In this document: positions 6,264 to 7,219 of the stretch, piece by piece
Layout: the number at the start of each line of letters is the position of its first letter
Numbering within the stretch: the stretch's first letter is position 1
Origin: Pelagibacteraceae bacterium AG-339-N18
GTDB lineage: Bacteria > Pseudomonadota > Alphaproteobacteria > Pelagibacterales > Pelagibacteraceae
NCBI GenBank assembly: GCA_003282055.1
Contig: QCAD01000034.1
Coordinates: 1 to 7,219 of the forward strand
Length of the DNA: 7,219 bases
Reading direction: 5' to 3'
Made by a program: the position numbers and the translations under genes
Notes under the pieces: model-generated
Told to the model about the DNA's origin: nothing
Seen by the model: only the letters and a program-made list of their open reading frames with translations
Databases searched by the model: none

Positions 6264-7088
6264 TCAAAATTTTTTGATATAATTCATAGATTTTGTCCAA
6301 ATTTGATTAGCTAAATCAATATCGTAACTCTCTTTAGAACTTTTATTCTCATTTAGTTTAAAAAAATATTTTCCGTTTATACCTTTAAATTCATCATTAA
6401 GTGCTAATTTAAGAGGAGATTGTGCTGCCTCATCAGTGCTAATTGCTAATAAATTTTTTAGAATATTTATTAAAAATCTATAAAAATTTTGATTATTATT
6501 TCCAAAATTTGAATTGACAAAACCAGGATGTAAACAATTTGAATTAATTTTAGTTTTTATCTTATCTTTAAAAGAATAAGTAAAAAAAACATTTAACAAC
6601 TTGGATCTACAATACGCCTTCCAACCATTATAATTGTTTTGATTTTCTAGGTCGTTGATGTCGATATTGTATCTTTTGTGAGCATTTGAAGCAACGTTAA
6701 TTATTCTAGGGTCATTTGAATTTTCTAGTCTTTCAACTAAACCAGTGGATAAAGCAAAATAAGAAAGATGGTTTAAAAAAAAAGTTTTTTCAATACCATC
6801 AGTATTCAATGATCTTTTATCAAAAATTGCTCCTGCATTATTAATCAAGACATCAATACTTTTGATATTATTAAGTGTTTTCAAAATTTTCTTAATCTCG
6901 CTGGACTCTGATAAATCAGATTGAAAAAACTCAAGATTAGAACTTTTGAGAGAGTTTAAAATTGCATTTCCTTTGAATTCATCTCTACCAATAATAAAAA
7001 CATTTTGGTTTTTATTAATTAACTGCTTTGTTAAAGCTAAACCAATGCCATCAGTACCCCCTGTTATGACTATATTTTTCTTTAACAT
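6264..7088 (-). CDS. Classical short-chain dehydrogenase/reductase, RDH/WWOX-like
   Basis: The 274-residue protein is a complete classical SDR, a cytosolic NAD(P)-dependent oxidoreductase. The cofactor motif TGGTDGIG is at 9-16, with R35 after the second strand (IIGRD), which favours NADP(H). NNAG is at 83-86, N106 fits the catalytic Asn, S134 lies in NVAS, and Y159-xxx-K163 completes the tetrad. HPGFVNSNFG (187-196) is the usual post-catalytic loop. The NAGAIFDKRSLNTDGIEKTFFLNHLSYF stretch and SKLLNVFFTY resemble the retinol-dehydrogenase/WWOX branch, a broad group whose substrates in bacteria are mostly unknown. The start is well supported: the Rossmann motif lies at residue 9 and an AGGA is six bases upstream of the ATG. 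The upstream gene's TAG and this ATG are adjacent and in frame, and its own TGA abuts the membrane-protein ATG, so it is the middle gene of a tightly coupled unit. A role in modifying a sugar or lipid carrier for that membrane protein is only an inference from position. Confidence 0.92.
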   Translation of the reverse strand: MLKKNIVITGGTDGIGLALTKQLINKNQNVFIIGRDEFKGNAILNSLKSSNLEFFQSDLSESSEIKKILKTLNNIKSIDVLINNAGAIFDKRSLNTDGIEKTFFLNHLSYFALSTGLVERLENSNDPRIINVASNAHKRYNIDINDLENQNNYNGWKAYCRSKLLNVFFTYSFKDKIKTKINSNCLHPGFVNSNFGNNNQNFYRFLINILKNLLAISTDEAAQSPLKLALNDEFKGINGKYFFKLNENKSSKESYDIDLANQIWTKSMNYIKKF

Positions 7089-7219
7089 CTATAGTCCTAA
7101 TCTTTTAGATTGTAGTGAACTAAAAAAATAATTACTTTTTTTTCTTAGCTTTGTAAATTCAACATTATAAAACTCACTATTCAAATTTTTAAATTTTTCT
7201 TTTTCAATAAATGAGTCTT
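7089..7219 (-). CDS. C-terminal 42 residues of an unidentified gene (partial, runs off the right edge)
   Basis: The minus-strand frame is open from the window edge (first full codon 7217-7215) to a TAG at 7091-7089. It encodes a basic, aromatic-rich tail containing KFKNLNSEFYNVEFTKLRKK (residues 8-27 of the visible part) and ending SKRLGL. Forty-two codons without a stop in such AT-rich DNA, ending exactly against the SDR ATG, make it a likely real gene end. It supplies the AGGA ribosome-binding site for the SDR within its last codons. I do not recognise the family; there is no membrane segment in the visible part. Confidence 0.72.
   Translation of the reverse strand, partial: DSFIEKEKFKNLNSEFYNVEFTKLRKKSNYFFSSLQSKRLGL
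7095..7098 (-). promoter_or_regulatory. Shine-Dalgarno AGGA for the SDR gene
   Basis: On the minus strand AGGA lies six bases before the SDR ATG, inside the Arg-Leu-Gly-Leu codons that end the upstream gene. It is the only convincing Shine-Dalgarno before a gene in this window and supports the ATG at 7088 as the start. Confidence 0.6.

Noticed and set aside
6264..7088. Retinal/rhodopsin-related function for the RDH-like SDR
   Set aside because: Retinol-dehydrogenase-like similarity is very broad among SDRs. No carotenoid, retinal or rhodopsin gene is nearby, and the context is glycan synthesis.
6946..7131. Plus-strand open frame opposite the SDR start
   Set aside because: It overlaps the SDR N-terminus and the partial upstream gene on the other strand, and the translation has no recognisable features.
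1..7219. CRISPR array, insertion sequence, tRNA-associated integration site or toxin-antitoxin pair
   Set aside because: There are no regularly spaced repeats, transposase or integrase motifs, tRNA-like sequence or small paired ORFs; nearly every base is accounted for by glycan-type genes.

Overview
The window is strongly AT-rich and almost entirely coding. It has very short gaps, several stop/start overlaps, AGA-dominated arginine codons and Lys/Asn/Ile-rich proteins. This fits a streamlined marine bacterium of the SAR11 (Pelagibacterales) kind. That assignment is an inference from base composition, gene density and the look of the proteins, because no phylogenetic marker gene is present. 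The gene content (sugar-nucleotide epimerase, two glycosyltransferases, a methyltransferase, a 2-oxoacid reductase-family enzyme, a polytopic membrane protein and a classical SDR) is typical of an accessory island for surface polysaccharide or glycoconjugate synthesis.

Layout: (1) Bases 1-41 may hold the last codons of a plus-strand gene that converges on the next block. (2) Bases 45-1831, minus strand: a GT17-family glycosyltransferase (959-1831) followed by a GalE/RmlB-type NAD-dependent epimerase/dehydratase (45-932). (3) Bases 1832-1888 are a 57-base divergent intergenic region, the only gap large enough to hold promoters in both directions. (4) Bases 1889-4456, plus strand: a GT2 glycosyltransferase, a class I SAM methyltransferase and an Ldh_2-family oxidoreductase, each overlapping the next (4 and 11 bases). 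(5) Bases 4464-7219, minus strand: the C-terminal end of an unidentified gene, then a classical SDR (6264-7088), then a 599-residue polytopic membrane protein with a C-terminal soluble domain (4464-6263). In this block each stop codon is followed directly, in the same frame, by the next ATG.

How they may work together (inference): the epimerase/dehydratase and perhaps the SDR and Ldh_2 enzyme make or modify sugar or acid precursors. The GT17 and GT2 enzymes transfer sugars on the cytoplasmic side, the methyltransferase decorates the product, and the membrane protein, which resembles GT-C enzymes in general layout, may act on a lipid-linked donor or acceptor in the membrane. No mobile element, RNA gene or CRISPR array is visible. 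I did not find a clearly new biological system. The most unusual points are the two in-frame zero-gap junctions, the unidentified membrane protein and the Ldh_2 enzyme embedded in a glycan operon.
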